The notes under the pieces are model-generated. The model did no database searches, was not told the DNA's origin, and saw nothing but the letters and a program-made list of their open reading frames with translations. A stretch of DNA of 64,000 bases, taken from CAXXOK01 sp963675925. Its GTDB lineage: Bacteria > Bacillota > Clostridia > Christensenellales > Aristaeellaceae. This document shows positions 17,417-26,824 of the stretch, in pieces (position 1 is the first letter of the stretch; each line of letters begins with the position of its first letter). The position numbers and the translations under genes were made by a program. The stretch is from assembly GCA_963675925.2 (NCBI GenBank), contig CAXXIB010000007.1, positions 117,966 to 181,965 of the forward strand, in the 5' to 3' direction.

Positions 17417-18273
17417 TGTACAGTCTCCTTTCCAAAGACTACGTCGCATAGCTGCTGACTGACGGCGATCAACCTTTCGGCATTCCCCTGCGTTACCGCT
17501 TTGGCGTATCGCTTTTCTAAGGTTTGGTTATAATACAGCCCTTGTGGCGTAGTCGCCAGGTCACAGAGGAACGCATAGGTATGGGCGGGAATGCGGGGTG
17601 GTGCTCCGCTGGATTTTCTAAGTTTCCATACCAGGTTGACCAGCCCTCCGGTTTCCTTGTTGCCGATGTCCGTATTCACCAAGCCCGGGTCAACGACAAA
17701 GGCCCTGACACCGGTCGCATCGAAACGTGCGTTGATTCCCTTTGCCAGCAGCATGACCAGCAGTTTGGACTGCTTATACGCCAGCAACGGGTGATAGCGC
17801 CGGGAAAACATGAGATCATCCCAGCGTACTTTGATGTGCTTGTGCGAGCCGCTGCCTGTGAAAATCACCCGCCCCTGCGCCTGTTTCAGCTGTGGAAACA
17901 GCGCGTGCGTGAGCAGGAATCCCGCCAGATAGTTCAGCGCAAATTGTTGCTCGTATCCCTCGTCGGTAGTCATGTACCAGCTGCGAACGCAGCCTGCGTT
18001 GTTGATCAGCGCATGCAGACCCTCACTGCCGCTTTCTATGAGTTCTGTTTGAATCTCCTCGGCCACGCGCAGCACCTCGCGCTGCTGCATCAGATCGGCG
18101 GTGCAATAGCGCACATTCGCCTGCGGATGGGTTGCCAGAATGTTATCCCTGGCGGTCTTCCCGCGTTCTTCACTGCGACCGATGCCGATTACTGCAAATC
18201 CTTCTCCGGCTAATAGTCGTGCGGCCTCTAACCCGATGCCGGATGTTGCACCCGTAATCACAATCGTTTTCAT
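17413..18273 (-). CDS. SDR-family oxidoreductase (retinol dehydrogenase-like)
   Basis: 286 residues, NAD(P)-dependent. TGATSGIGLEAARLL is the cofactor motif at residue 8, LINNAGCVRSW the NAG motif near 92, and YKQSKLLVMLLAKG the catalytic YxxxK near 164 with TGSGSH before it. AAAGGAGG lies seven bases upstream of ATG 18273, and a strong promoter plus an inverted repeat lie further upstream. It is translationally coupled to the second SDR (17416), suggesting a two-enzyme reductive pathway that detoxifies or modifies one substrate. Confidence 0.92.
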   Translation of the reverse strand: MKTIVITGATSGIGLEAARLLAGEGFAVIGIGRSEERGKTARDNILATHPQANVRYCTADLMQQREVLRVAEEIQTELIESGSEGLHALINNAGCVRSWYMTTDEGYEQQFALNYLAGFLLTHALFPQLKQAQGRVIFTGSGSHKHIKVRWDDLMFSRRYHPLLAYKQSKLLVMLLAKGINARFDATGVRAFVVDPGLVNTDIGNKETGGLVNLVWKLRKSSGAPPRIPAHTYAFLCDLATTPQGLYYNQTLEKRYAKAVTQGNAERLIAVSQQLCDVVFGKETVQ

Positions 18274-18294
18274 GGTATAGCCTCCTTTGGGTCG

Positions 18295-18317
18295 GTAAAC
18301 GATTGTATTTCGTTTAC
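18295..18317. promoter_or_regulatory. Inverted repeat, likely operator of the SDR operon
   Basis: GTAAACG (18295-18301), 9-base spacer, CGTTTAC (18311-18317), located just downstream of the -10 box where a bound TetR/MarR-type repressor would block transcription. No cognate regulator gene is adjacent. Confidence 0.6.
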
Positions 18318-18325
18318 TATTGTAC

Positions 18326-18354
18326 ATAATACAGTAGTATTCTATGAATGTCAA
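18326..18354 (-). promoter_or_regulatory. Promoter of the SDR operon
   Basis: Minus strand TTGACA (18354-18349), 17-base spacer, TATTAT (18331-18326). Confidence 0.78.
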
Positions 18355-18676
18355 TAGTGTGCCTATCTTTTTTGGGGCATGCTTGTTACGCCCCTGCGAA
18401 AACCATTGCAATACAAGGGTTTCAGCTATTGCCTCTGTTTTTCGGGCTGGAAGTATCCGTAGTCAGTTCACACGTAGACAGTCATACTGCTTAACTCGCG
18501 AGCCCTTATCAGGCGTAATGTTGTTTCCTTAGTTCATCCGAAAAACCAGCCCCCGGACGTGCCGGAGGCTTAGGTATCCAGATACGTGTATCGCTTGTTG
18601 GTATGTTTACAGCACTCATAGCCCTATGGAAGACCGGCAGCGCACAAGCCACTTTGATAAAATAACCACAAAGGAG
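18355..18676. other. Intergenic stretch without a gene; holds a minus-strand terminator-like hairpin
   Basis: No convincing reading frame on either strand. At 18541-18569 the minus strand forms GCCTCCGG/CCGGGGGC (one mismatch) followed by TGGTTTTT, an intrinsic-terminator shape. No minus-strand gene lies upstream of it, so either a small RNA ends here or it is chance. Confidence 0.4.
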
Positions 18677-18705
18677 TTGAAAACCGTCTCGCCATTGGGT
18701 ATACT
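18677..18705 (+). promoter_or_regulatory. Transketolase promoter
   Basis: TTGAAA (18677-18682), 17-base spacer, TATACT (18700-18705), 34 bases before the start codon. Confidence 0.7.
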
Positions 18706-18739
18706 TATGTTTGGACTATAGACAGGAGGAGTTTCTCAT

Positions 18740-20713
18740 ATGAACGCACGAGAGCTAACCATTAACAATATCCGCACGCTGGCGGCTGACGTTGTACAAA
18801 AGGCCAACAGCGGCCATCCCGGCGCGCCCATGGGCATGGCACCGATGGCATATGCTGTTTGGGCAGATGCCATGAACCACAATCCCGCCAACCCCAAGTG
18901 GGAGAACCGGGATCGCTTTGTCCTCTCGGCGGGTCACGCAAGTGCTTTGATCTACACACTGCTCCACCTGTTTGGCTATGGCTTGCCGATGGATGAGCTG
19001 AAAGCCTTCCGCCAGTGGGGAAGCAAAACCCCCGGCCATCCCGAATACGGCCACACTGTCGGCGTGGAAACGACCACCGGACCGCTAGGCCAGGGCGTTG
19101 CCAACGCTGTAGGGTTTGCTATTGCCGAAACCATGCTCGCCGCCAAGTTTAACCGCGATGGCTTTCCCATGGTGGATCACTATACCTATTGCTTCTGCGG
19201 CGACGGCTGCATGATGGAAGGTATCTCGTCCGAAGCGGCATCGCTGGCGGGTACGCTGAAACTCGGCAAGCTGATACTTTTGTACGATGATAATGAAATC
19301 TCCATCGAAGGCGATACTGATATTGCATTCCGGGAAGATGTTCCCGCCCGCTTCAAAGCCTACGACTGGCATGTTGTGAAGGTTGAAGACGGCAACAATC
19401 CCGAGCAAATTCTCGCCGCCATCAACGAAGCCAAAGCGGACGACCGGCCTTCGCTGATCGTTGTACCTACGACCATCGGTTACGGCAGCCCCGCCAAAGC
19501 CGGTAAGGCCAGCGCACATGGCGAACCGCTTGGCGTGGATAACGTAAAAGAAGCCAAAGAATACCTGGGTATGCCTACGGACGACTTCTATGTATTGCCG
19601 GAGGTCTATGAACACCTTAAAACCGTTGGCGAAAAAGGCGCGAAGGCCGAAAGTGCCTGGAACGCGCTGTTTGAACAATATAAATCCGCACATGCAGACC
19701 TGGCCAAGGAATGGGATACCTGGTTTGCCAGCGAGATCAGCGCTGATATTGCCGGTAGCGAGGACTTCTGGTCCTTCCCCGAAAGCATGGCAACGCGCAA
19801 TACCTCCCACACGACCATCAACCGCCTGGCGGCCATCGTGCCCAACCTCGTGGGTGGTTCGGCCGACCTGGCCCCGTCTACCAAGACCATTATCAAAGAC
19901 GGCGGCGATTATTCCGCCGAAAACCGCGCCGGTCGCAACCTGCACTTCGGCGTTCGCGAACACGCCATGGCGGCAATCTCCAACGGCATCGCCGTACACG
20001 GCGGCCTGCGTGTGTACTGCGCCACCTTCTTCGTGTTCTCCGATTATATGAAAAACGCCATGCGCCTGTCGGCCATTATGAAAGCGCCGGTCACCTATGT
20101 GCTCACGCATGATTCCATCGGCGTTGGCGAAGACGGCCCCACCCATCAGCCCATCGAACATCTGGCAGGCCTGCGCGCCATCCCCGGCATGACGGTATTC
20201 CGCCCGGCCGATGGCCCCGAGACCGCAGCCGGTTGGCTGGAAGCCCTCACCGGCGACGGCCCGGTGTGCCTGGTGCTGACGCGCCAGAACCTGCAGCTGC
20301 AAAAAGGCAGTGGCGAGGCCGCGCTCAAAGGCGGTTATATCCTCTCCGACAGCAAAGCAAATACGCCGCAGCTTCTGCTGATGGGCAGCGGCAGCGAAGT
20401 ACAGCCGCTGATGGAAGCCCAGGCAACGCTTTGGGACAAGGGTATCGACGCGCGTGTCATCTCCATGCCGAGCATGGAACTGTACGAAGCGCAGTCTGCC
20501 ACCTATAAAGAATCCGTTATGCCCGGCACGGTGCGCAAGCGCATTGCCATGGAAGCGGGTTCCTCCATGCCCTGGTACAAGTACATCGGTCTGGATGGCA
20601 AAGCCATCTGCATCGACCACTACGGCGCATCCGCCCCGGCGGGAACGCTGTTCAAGGAATTCGGCCTGACCGCTGATGACGTGGTGAACACGGCGGTAGC
20701 ACTGCTGAAGTAA
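18740..20713 (+). CDS. tkt: Transketolase
   Basis: Thiamine-diphosphate enzyme of the non-oxidative pentose phosphate pathway, moving two-carbon units between sugar phosphates. The single-chain 657-residue length is the full-length form. Visible: SGHPGAPMGMAPMAYAVW near residue 24, the ThDP/Mg motif GDGCMMEGISSEA from about 153, the pyrimidine-domain FGVREHAM near 400, GVGEDGPTHQPIEHLA near 460 and RPADGPE near 490. GGAGGAG precedes the ATG. Monocistronic, with its own promoter and terminator. Confidence 0.97.
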   Translation: MNARELTINNIRTLAADVVQKANSGHPGAPMGMAPMAYAVWADAMNHNPANPKWENRDRFVLSAGHASALIYTLLHLFGYGLPMDELKAFRQWGSKTPGHPEYGHTVGVETTTGPLGQGVANAVGFAIAETMLAAKFNRDGFPMVDHYTYCFCGDGCMMEGISSEAASLAGTLKLGKLILLYDDNEISIEGDTDIAFREDVPARFKAYDWHVVKVEDGNNPEQILAAINEAKADDRPSLIVVPTTIGYGSPAKAGKASAHGEPLGVDNVKEAKEYLGMPTDDFYVLPEVYEHLKTVGEKGAKAESAWNALFEQYKSAHADLAKEWDTWFASEISADIAGSEDFWSFPESMATRNTSHTTINRLAAIVPNLVGGSADLAPSTKTIIKDGGDYSAENRAGRNLHFGVREHAMAAISNGIAVHGGLRVYCATFFVFSDYMKNAMRLSAIMKAPVTYVLTHDSIGVGEDGPTHQPIEHLAGLRAIPGMTVFRPADGPETAAGWLEALTGDGPVCLVLTRQNLQLQKGSGEAALKGGYILSDSKANTPQLLLMGSGSEVQPLMEAQATLWDKGIDARVISMPSMELYEAQSATYKESVMPGTVRKRIAMEAGSSMPWYKYIGLDGKAICIDHYGASAPAGTLFKEFGLTADDVVNTAVALLK

Positions 20714-20731
20714 ACCCTTTGATTCATTCTA

Positions 20732-20766
20732 AACAGGCAGTATGCGTGCATACTGCCTGTTGTTTC
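20732..20766 (+). terminator. Terminator after tkt
   Basis: AACAGGCAGTATGC and GCATACTGCCTGTT form a perfect 14-bp stem followed by GTTTC. Confidence 0.8.
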
Positions 20767-20830
20767 GGTCAGAGGGTTCTCAACTCCATCTCAGGCTCTT
20801 CACTCCACAAAAGAAAGGAAGCGATCCTGT

Positions 20831-21634
20831 ATGCAACCAGCCGCAACGACCCACCATCATTCGCTTCCCAAGGACAATTATGTTCAGTTCAACCGCAGTA
20901 TACTAAGCGGCGTGGAAATTAAACGCTGCAAAGGCAACCCGGCAGATTATAAATCGCATGTCCATTACGAGCTTTCCCTTGGGTATATTCTGGCAGGGTC
21001 CAGCGATCTGACCCTGCGTGATACGACCCTGCGCATCTCCGCTGGCAACGGCGTGATCATCCCTCCGCTGACTTCACACTGCTGCGTGCCGCGTGATGTG
21101 GCAAACTGGGAATATGTCATGCTATTCATCGACCCAGCACTGTACGCAGACACGCTGCAATTTACAAACCCCCAGCGGCTGACCGGCGATACCGCCCGAA
21201 AGCTTTCCACCTTGATCTCGCAAGTCGTATCCGAATCCAATCCAAATATGCTGGAGAGCATTCTGTCTGAACTGTTGCTGGAATACGGCGAAACGCTGTC
21301 GCCCGATACGGCGGATATGGGAACCATAGACCGGGTACGAGACTATCTCGCGGCGCACGTGGAGGAAAGCATTTCACTTTCACAGCTGGAAACCCTGTCG
21401 GGACTCAACAAATTCACCTTAATCCGCCTTTTTAAAAAAGCTTATGTGACAACCCCCGCCAATTTTCACCTGCAATGCCGCGTTGCCGAGGCCAAAGCCC
21501 GCCTGCATGGCGGCTGCGATGTATTGGCGATCTGCCACGATTTGCAGTTTTACGATCAGGCACATTTCATCCACGAGTTTAAACGGATGTATGGTATTAC
21601 GCCGGCCGCCTATCTGGCACAGTTGAATGTATAA
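20831..21634 (+). CDS. AraC-family regulator with N-terminal cupin domain
   Basis: 267 residues. The cupin-like ligand domain (residues about 20-130) shows HVHYELSLGYILAG and GVIIPPLTSHCCVP. The C-terminal double helix-turn-helix (about 165-265) shows ISLSQLETLSGLNKFTLIRLFKK and FYDQAHFIHEFKRMYGITPAAY. The DMT transporter gene begins 72 bases downstream in the same direction and is the probable target; EamA exporters next to such regulators usually move amino acids or metabolites. Confidence 0.92.
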   Translation: MQPAATTHHHSLPKDNYVQFNRSILSGVEIKRCKGNPADYKSHVHYELSLGYILAGSSDLTLRDTTLRISAGNGVIIPPLTSHCCVPRDVANWEYVMLFIDPALYADTLQFTNPQRLTGDTARKLSTLISQVVSESNPNMLESILSELLLEYGETLSPDTADMGTIDRVRDYLAAHVEESISLSQLETLSGLNKFTLIRLFKKAYVTTPANFHLQCRVAEAKARLHGGCDVLAICHDLQFYDQAHFIHEFKRMYGITPAAYLAQLNV

Positions 21635-21706
21635 ATATCAATTTTCTACAATACTTAGTCATCAATGCGTGATACACTGGCAGCAAACCCGATGAGGAGG
21701 CTGTCT

Positions 21707-22588
21707 GTGAATCGTTTTAAGCTGATTTTCGTAATGATCGTCTGGGGCAGCTTGGGCGTGTTTACCAAGTCCATTCCGCTGTCTGCCCTCCAGCTGGCAT
21801 TTCTGCGCGCGCTGATTGCGCTGCCTGTTTTGTATATGGCCATCAGGCGCAACCGCCATACCCTGCGCTACCCCTGGCGGCAAACCCTGCCGTATCTGGT
21901 ATCCGGATTATTGCTGGGTTTTGCATGGCTGACCCTGTTCTACGGCTTCAAGCTGACCAGTGTTGCCTCCGCCGTCATCATTTACAACATGTGCCCTGTA
22001 TATGTCATGCTTGCTGCGCCGCTCTTACTCAAGGAGAAAGTAGCGACGCGGCAGATTGCGGTCATCCTATTTTCATTCGTCGGACTGCTGCTGATTGTTG
22101 GGCAAAACATATTGCAGGGCCTGGGGATTCTGGGCATGCTGCTCAGCGCGCTATCGGGCATGCTCTATGCGGCGATTGTGCTGATTAACCGCAACATCAA
22201 ACATCGCATTGAAAACCAAACCGCAACATTCTTCCAGATTCTGACGGCTATGCTCGTTCTGCTCCCGTTTGTGTTACTGGAAGGCGATGTATTCCATGTA
22301 TTCAGGCTGGATGTAACGGCGATTCTTTTCACCCTGCTGCTTGGCGTACTCCATACAGGCATATCCTATACAATGTTTTTCTCGGTCTATGAGCAAATGA
22401 AATCCGTGGAAATTGTCACCTACAGCTACTTTGAACCCCTGTCCGCCATCCTGTTTGGTTTTATTTTCCTGTCCGAAACGCTCACCCCTGTGCAAATCGC
22501 CGGCGGGATACTGATTTTGGGTTCGACCTATATTGGTGAAATGTTGAAACGTAAATCAGTGGACACTGCATTGCGCAATAACGCTTGA
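21707..22588 (+). CDS. EamA/DMT-superfamily transporter
   Basis: Integral membrane protein of 293 residues with about ten transmembrane segments in two EamA repeats (first roughly 1-130, second 140-285). Start at GTG 21707 (MNRFKLIFVMIVWGSLGVFT), six bases after AGGAGG; the upstream ATGs lack a site. Typical residues include the ends of repeat 2, YFEPLSAILFGFIFLSE. Direction (usually export of amino acids, nucleosides or drugs) is from family knowledge. The AraC gene directly upstream is its probable regulator. Confidence 0.9.
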   Translation: MNRFKLIFVMIVWGSLGVFTKSIPLSALQLAFLRALIALPVLYMAIRRNRHTLRYPWRQTLPYLVSGLLLGFAWLTLFYGFKLTSVASAVIIYNMCPVYVMLAAPLLLKEKVATRQIAVILFSFVGLLLIVGQNILQGLGILGMLLSALSGMLYAAIVLINRNIKHRIENQTATFFQILTAMLVLLPFVLLEGDVFHVFRLDVTAILFTLLLGVLHTGISYTMFFSVYEQMKSVEIVTYSYFEPLSAILFGFIFLSETLTPVQIAGGILILGSTYIGEMLKRKSVDTALRNNA

Positions 22589-22735
22589 TCCCGGTCTGCC
22601 TGTAACCGACACAAACCCAAATACCCTTTACACGAGAAAATGACAATCGTTTAAACCCAGGCGCGAACTGCCATAGTGCGCGCCTGTTAAATGTGATAAA
22701 ATCAGGGTATCCCCATCTTATCAGGAGGTGAGCCG

Positions 22736-24067
22736 ATGTCGCTGCGCAAAACAAACAACCAGCCTGCTGCAGACCGCGTCATACTGCACTGTGACTGCAA
22801 CGGCTTTTTCGCCTCCGTGGAGTGTTTGGATCACCCCGCATACTGGACTGTTCCCATGGCGGTGGCGGGCGACCCAAAAAACCGCAGCGGCATCATACTG
22901 GCTAAAAACGAGCTGGCCAAGGGTTACGGCATTGTGACCGCCGAAACCGTGTATTCCGCTATGCGCAAATGTCCCAATCTAACGCTGGTGCCGCCGCGTC
23001 ACTGGCGCTACTCGGAGATATCCAAGCTAGTGAACCAAATCTATCTGCAATATACCGATCAGGTTGAACCATTCAGCATTGACGAATCGTTTTTAGATAT
23101 CACCGGGTCACTCGCCTACTTCCGTGCCACGGCACGGGAGCTGGCCGACCGCATCCGCGAGCAGGTCAGGCGGGAGATCGGCATTACGATTTCCGTGGGG
23201 CTTAGCTTTAACAAAACCTTTGCTAAAATCGCCTCCGATATGAAAAAACCGGACGCCACCACCGAAATCACCCGTGATAACTACAAAGATACGCTATGGA
23301 CGCTTCCTATACGCGATATGCTGTTCATCGGCCGCGCAAGCGTGGAGCATTTAAACAGCCATGGCATCGAAACCATCGGCGATCTGGCCCGCCTGCCCAG
23401 AGAAACCGCTGTAACGCTGCTGGGTAAGAACGGCGAAGGGCTGTGGGCCAACTGCAACGGGATGGACACGACCCCCGTTCGCCGGTTTGACGAGCGCGAG
23501 CCTGTAAAATCCGTAGGGAACGGCATGACCTTCCGGCGGGATTTGCTGACCGTTGATGAAATCCGCCAGGGTGTCATTGCCCTGTCCGGCGTGGTTGCGT
23601 CGCGCCTGCGCGAGCACGGATTGAAAGCCGCCACCCTGCAAGTGACCATCAAGGACCCAAAGCTGAAAACCATTACCCGCCAAGCGCCGCTGCCCTCCCC
23701 CACACACCTGCAAAAGGAACTGGTGGATACAGCCATGGCTATACTGCATGCTAAGTGGCGCATACAGCCCGACGGTCGCTGCGCCCCCATTCGCATGCTG
23801 ACCATCACCGGACAGAACCTTTCGCCGGATAGCGAAGCTGCCCGGCAGGTGACCCTGTTTGATTTTGCAGACGGGGAGTCCCCTTCACGCCGAACCGAAA
23901 AATACGAAAAACTGGAAGCAGCCATCCAGCAGCTATGCGATAAGCACGGCGCGGGCAGCGTTTCGATGGGCTGCGTGGAAAATGAAGCGCTGGGCATTCA
24001 TTCCTATGGCAAATATCGCAAAAAGCGCAAGCAAAAACCCGGCGAAACCGCCGGGCTGGATGAATAA
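22736..24067 (+). CDS. dinB: Y-family DNA polymerase IV
   Basis: Error-prone translesion polymerase of 443 residues. The first metal-binding block HCDCNGFFASVE (Asp near residue 20), VKAxxRC-like YSAMRKCPNL near 78, and SIDESFLD (catalytic DE near 116) are intact, followed by the thumb KTFAKIASDMKKPD and the little-finger domain. The C-terminus ends in a lysine-rich tail and has no recognisable QL(S/D)LF clamp motif, although VTLFDF near residue 377 resembles one. AGGAGGTG precedes the ATG. I saw no LexA box in the 150 bases upstream. Confidence 0.94.
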   Translation: MSLRKTNNQPAADRVILHCDCNGFFASVECLDHPAYWTVPMAVAGDPKNRSGIILAKNELAKGYGIVTAETVYSAMRKCPNLTLVPPRHWRYSEISKLVNQIYLQYTDQVEPFSIDESFLDITGSLAYFRATARELADRIREQVRREIGITISVGLSFNKTFAKIASDMKKPDATTEITRDNYKDTLWTLPIRDMLFIGRASVEHLNSHGIETIGDLARLPRETAVTLLGKNGEGLWANCNGMDTTPVRRFDEREPVKSVGNGMTFRRDLLTVDEIRQGVIALSGVVASRLREHGLKAATLQVTIKDPKLKTITRQAPLPSPTHLQKELVDTAMAILHAKWRIQPDGRCAPIRMLTITGQNLSPDSEAARQVTLFDFADGESPSRRTEKYEKLEAAIQQLCDKHGAGSVSMGCVENEALGIHSYGKYRKKRKQKPGETAGLDE

Positions 24068-24087
24068 TACACAGATCAGCACGCTGA

Positions 24088-24927
24088 TCAGTCGTGCTTG
24101 ATGAATGTCCCCTCGCGCAGTTCACGGAAGGCCAGGTCCAGCTCCTCGTGTGTGTTCATGACAATCGGGCCACCCCAGGCCACAGGCTCGTGCAGGGGTT
24201 TACCGGAAAACAGCATACACCGCAGGTCGCTGCCTTTTGATGCCGTAAGCTGAATATAGTCTCCCGCACCAAACAGTACGGCGGATTTTTCATCAATCAA
24301 CTGCCCGTCGATTTCCGCATCACCCTGAATTAAAAATACAAAGACGGTTTCATGCTTTTTCGTGTCCAGGGTCACGCTCTCGCCTTTTGGCAGCTCAATA
24401 TCAATCAACGTCGCCTGAATATGGTCCGGGGTCACTCCCTGCACGTCGCCATATTGTCCGGACAGCACACCAAGCTTTGCACTGCCAATTTGCGTACGCC
24501 CGATCATATGCGGTGTGATACCCAAATACGCCGGGTCGCCCATTTTTTCACTCTTTGGCATATTCAGCCAAAGCTGGAATCCCAGCATACGGTCTGACGG
24601 CTGCGGCATTTCCTGATGCAGGATGCCGCTGCCGGATGTCATCCACTGGCTTTCCCCGTTGCGGATACTGCCTTTGTTGCCCAGACTGTCCTCGTGGTCT
24701 ATTCTGCCGGAGATCAGGTAGGTAATCGTTTCAATGCCCCGGTGCGGGTGCATGGGAAATCCGGCGGTATAATCAGCGGGGTCGGTGGAATCAAACGAAT
24801 CCAGCATCAAAAAGGGGTCAAATGCCTCCACCGTGCTGTTGGCCAGCACCCGTGTCAGCCGTACACCGGCGCCGTCGCTGGTTCTGCGTCCGCGTACCAC
24901 GGTTTCAATTTTGCGTTCATCCATCAT
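24088..24927 (-). CDS. Pirin-family cupin protein
   Basis: 279 residues, two cupin domains. The N-terminal metal site MHPHRGIETITYLISGRIDHEDSLG (residues about 55-80; His, His and later Glu/His) is intact, as is WMTSGSGILHQEMP near 96. Bacterial pirins can have quercetin 2,3-dioxygenase activity or regulate pyruvate dehydrogenase; the role here is unknown. Start 24927 (MMDERKIET) follows AAGGAG by seven bases. The LigB-type dioxygenase gene ends 28 bases upstream, so the two probably form an operon. Confidence 0.92.
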   Translation of the reverse strand: MMDERKIETVVRGRRTSDGAGVRLTRVLANSTVEAFDPFLMLDSFDSTDPADYTAGFPMHPHRGIETITYLISGRIDHEDSLGNKGSIRNGESQWMTSGSGILHQEMPQPSDRMLGFQLWLNMPKSEKMGDPAYLGITPHMIGRTQIGSAKLGVLSGQYGDVQGVTPDHIQATLIDIELPKGESVTLDTKKHETVFVFLIQGDAEIDGQLIDEKSAVLFGAGDYIQLTASKGSDLRCMLFSGKPLHEPVAWGGPIVMNTHEELDLAFRELREGTFIKHD

Positions 24928-24955
24928 GGCCACGCTCCTTTCCATTCTGTCGTCG

Positions 24956-25717
24956 CTATGCAAACAGATACCCTGTCATGGACATAGACCCGTACATACA
25001 CGCATTGTTAAATACCGCAATGCTGTCTGTGTCATCGGCTGCTCCCAGCACGTACAGCAGCGGTGCGTAGTGGTCGATGGTACGAAATGAATAGTCCGCC
25101 GCCTCTCCGGCCTGCCGATAGTGCACCGCCCGGTCAAATTTCCGGGATACAACGCTGTCCTTGATGTACGTGTCAAACGACTCCGCCCACGGGTATCCCC
25201 CGGGCATGCCGGGGTTGAGCAAGGCCAGATTGTGTACCACATTGCCGCTTCCCACGATCAGTACCCCCCGGCTGCGCAGTACGCGCAGCGTCTGACCCAG
25301 AGCAAAGTGCTGCTGCGGCGTGGCCTGACGGTCAACGCTCAGTTGCAGCACGGGGATATCCGCCTTGGGAAACATCCGCCTGAGCACCGACCAACTGCCG
25401 TGATCCAGTCCCCAGCTGTTGTCAATCTGCGCGGGAAGCAATTCATGAATCTGCTTTGCCACTTTGGGCGAACCGGGAGCGGGATACTTAAGCTGATAAA
25501 GCGCTTCGGGGAAGCCGTACATATCGTACACCATGGGCAAGGCCGTGCTATCTGTCACCCGCGTACCGGCCGTAAACCAGTGCGCCGAAATGCACAGAAT
25601 CACCGCCGGACGCGGCAGCGTTTCACCAAGCGTTTCCCACTGCCGAGTGAAGGGATTGTCTTCAATTGCGTTCATAGGCGAACCATGCCCCACGAACAAT
25701 ACCGGCAGTCGATCCAT
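24956..25717 (-). CDS. LigB-type extradiol ring-cleavage dioxygenase (4,5-DOPA dioxygenase/YgiD-like)
   Basis: 253 residues. The metal-site residues are visible: VLFVGHGSPMNA at the N-terminus (first His), ISAHWFTAGTRV near 44 (second His), LDHGSWSVLRRMFPKADIPV near 112 and SGNVVHNL near 158. Relatives cleave catecholic compounds such as L-DOPA with Zn or Fe. Paired with pirin, which may also act on aromatic compounds. Oxygen-dependent enzymes are surprising in a strict anaerobe, so a detoxifying or different physiological reaction is possible. Confidence 0.9.
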   Translation of the reverse strand: MDRLPVLFVGHGSPMNAIEDNPFTRQWETLGETLPRPAVILCISAHWFTAGTRVTDSTALPMVYDMYGFPEALYQLKYPAPGSPKVAKQIHELLPAQIDNSWGLDHGSWSVLRRMFPKADIPVLQLSVDRQATPQQHFALGQTLRVLRSRGVLIVGSGNVVHNLALLNPGMPGGYPWAESFDTYIKDSVVSRKFDRAVHYRQAGEAADYSFRTIDHYAPLLYVLGAADDTDSIAVFNNACMYGSMSMTGYLFA

Positions 25718-25936
25718 ACAGTTTCCTGCCTTTCAGTCGGGCGGAACAGAACTCACCATCTATGTAAATTATATCAATTTCGTATAGAAATGTCTATGCA
25801 GCTTGCGGCTGAAAGCGGCCAAGGCTGTAACAACATTGCCGCTTTGGTTTGATTCATACAAAACTGGGTACACTGGAAAGCGAACACGGACACCCAATAC
25901 CCTCCGCCCGATTGATTACGGGAAGGATTTTGTATA

Positions 25937-26731
25937 ATGAAACGATTCATCGCCATTTTTACCGCCTTGCTACTGCTGTTCCTGATGCCCGCCGTGATGG
26001 CCGCGGATGTGCAGGATGCCGAGTCGCTGCTGAACGCCTACTCCGCTGACGAGCTATTGCAGCTACACAGCCAAGTCAGCGCTGCCCTGCGCGAGAACGG
26101 TTCGTACCCATATTCGGAGCTGAAAAAAGGCAATACCGGGTATGAGGTCTTCTTTTTGCAAACCGAGCTTGCCGCACTGGAGTATTACAAGAAAACCATT
26201 GTTGATGAGTTTGGCAACGGCACCTACAACGCCCTGCGCGCGTTTGAAAAAGACAACGACCTGAAAGTCAACGGTGTTGCATCCGCGCAGGATCAACAGC
26301 TGATCTACCAAAAGGCTGCCGCGCTTTTAGAAAACATCCCCCTGCCCCTGGACGAGCCATACAACGCCTATACTCCCGATGAGCTGTTAGCGCTTTGGGA
26401 ACAAATCGGGGTTGCGCTGCGAAATAGCGGCCAATATCCTTACGAAGAGCTGCAAAAAGGCAATGTCGGCTATGAGGTCACCCTGTTGCAAAAGCGGCTG
26501 GCCGAGCTGGGTTACTATCAAAAAACCGTTGTCGATATCTTTGGCAACGGAACCTACAACGCGGTACGGGCTTTTGAAAAAGCACACGGGTTAAAGGTTA
26601 ACGGTATCGCCTCGTCACAGGACCAACAGCTTGTTTTCTCCACCGATGCCAAGGTGTATGAAAAGCCAGCCACCACGGTAAGCCATAGCAACAGCAGCAG
26701 TCCCGATGCCAGCTCCAGCGCTACACCGTAA
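25937..26731 (+). CDS. Secreted protein with two peptidoglycan-binding-like repeats
   Basis: 264 residues. Residues 1-22 form a signal peptide (MKRFIAIFTALLLLFLMPAVMA, cleavage before AD). Two similar units of about 100 residues follow (roughly 25-125 and 130-235); each starts with a DELL-type helix and YPY-EEL/SEL, then a PG_binding_1-like core (LQKRLAELGYYQKTV...FGNGTYNAVRAFEK...LKVNGIAS). The C-terminal 30 residues are Ser/Thr/Pro rich, a likely unfolded tail. Probably binds cell wall; no catalytic domain is present. Confidence 0.87.
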   Translation: MKRFIAIFTALLLLFLMPAVMAADVQDAESLLNAYSADELLQLHSQVSAALRENGSYPYSELKKGNTGYEVFFLQTELAALEYYKKTIVDEFGNGTYNALRAFEKDNDLKVNGVASAQDQQLIYQKAAALLENIPLPLDEPYNAYTPDELLALWEQIGVALRNSGQYPYEELQKGNVGYEVTLLQKRLAELGYYQKTVVDIFGNGTYNAVRAFEKAHGLKVNGIASSQDQQLVFSTDAKVYEKPATTVSHSNSSSPDASSSATP

Positions 26732-26824
26732 GCAGTAACTATACAAACCAACAGACGACCCGCGCAACGGTCGCCTGTTTGTTTCAGTATAATCGTTACT
26801 GTGCAGTAGGATGGGATGGACGCA

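Noticed and set aside
19085..20620. A 511-codon minus-strand frame opposite transketolase
   Set aside because: Shadow of tkt codon bias; composition is His/Gly/Arg rich with no recognisable domain.
22589..22735. LexA/SOS box upstream of dinB
   Set aside because: No GAAC-4-GTTC-type or close dyad was found in this stretch.
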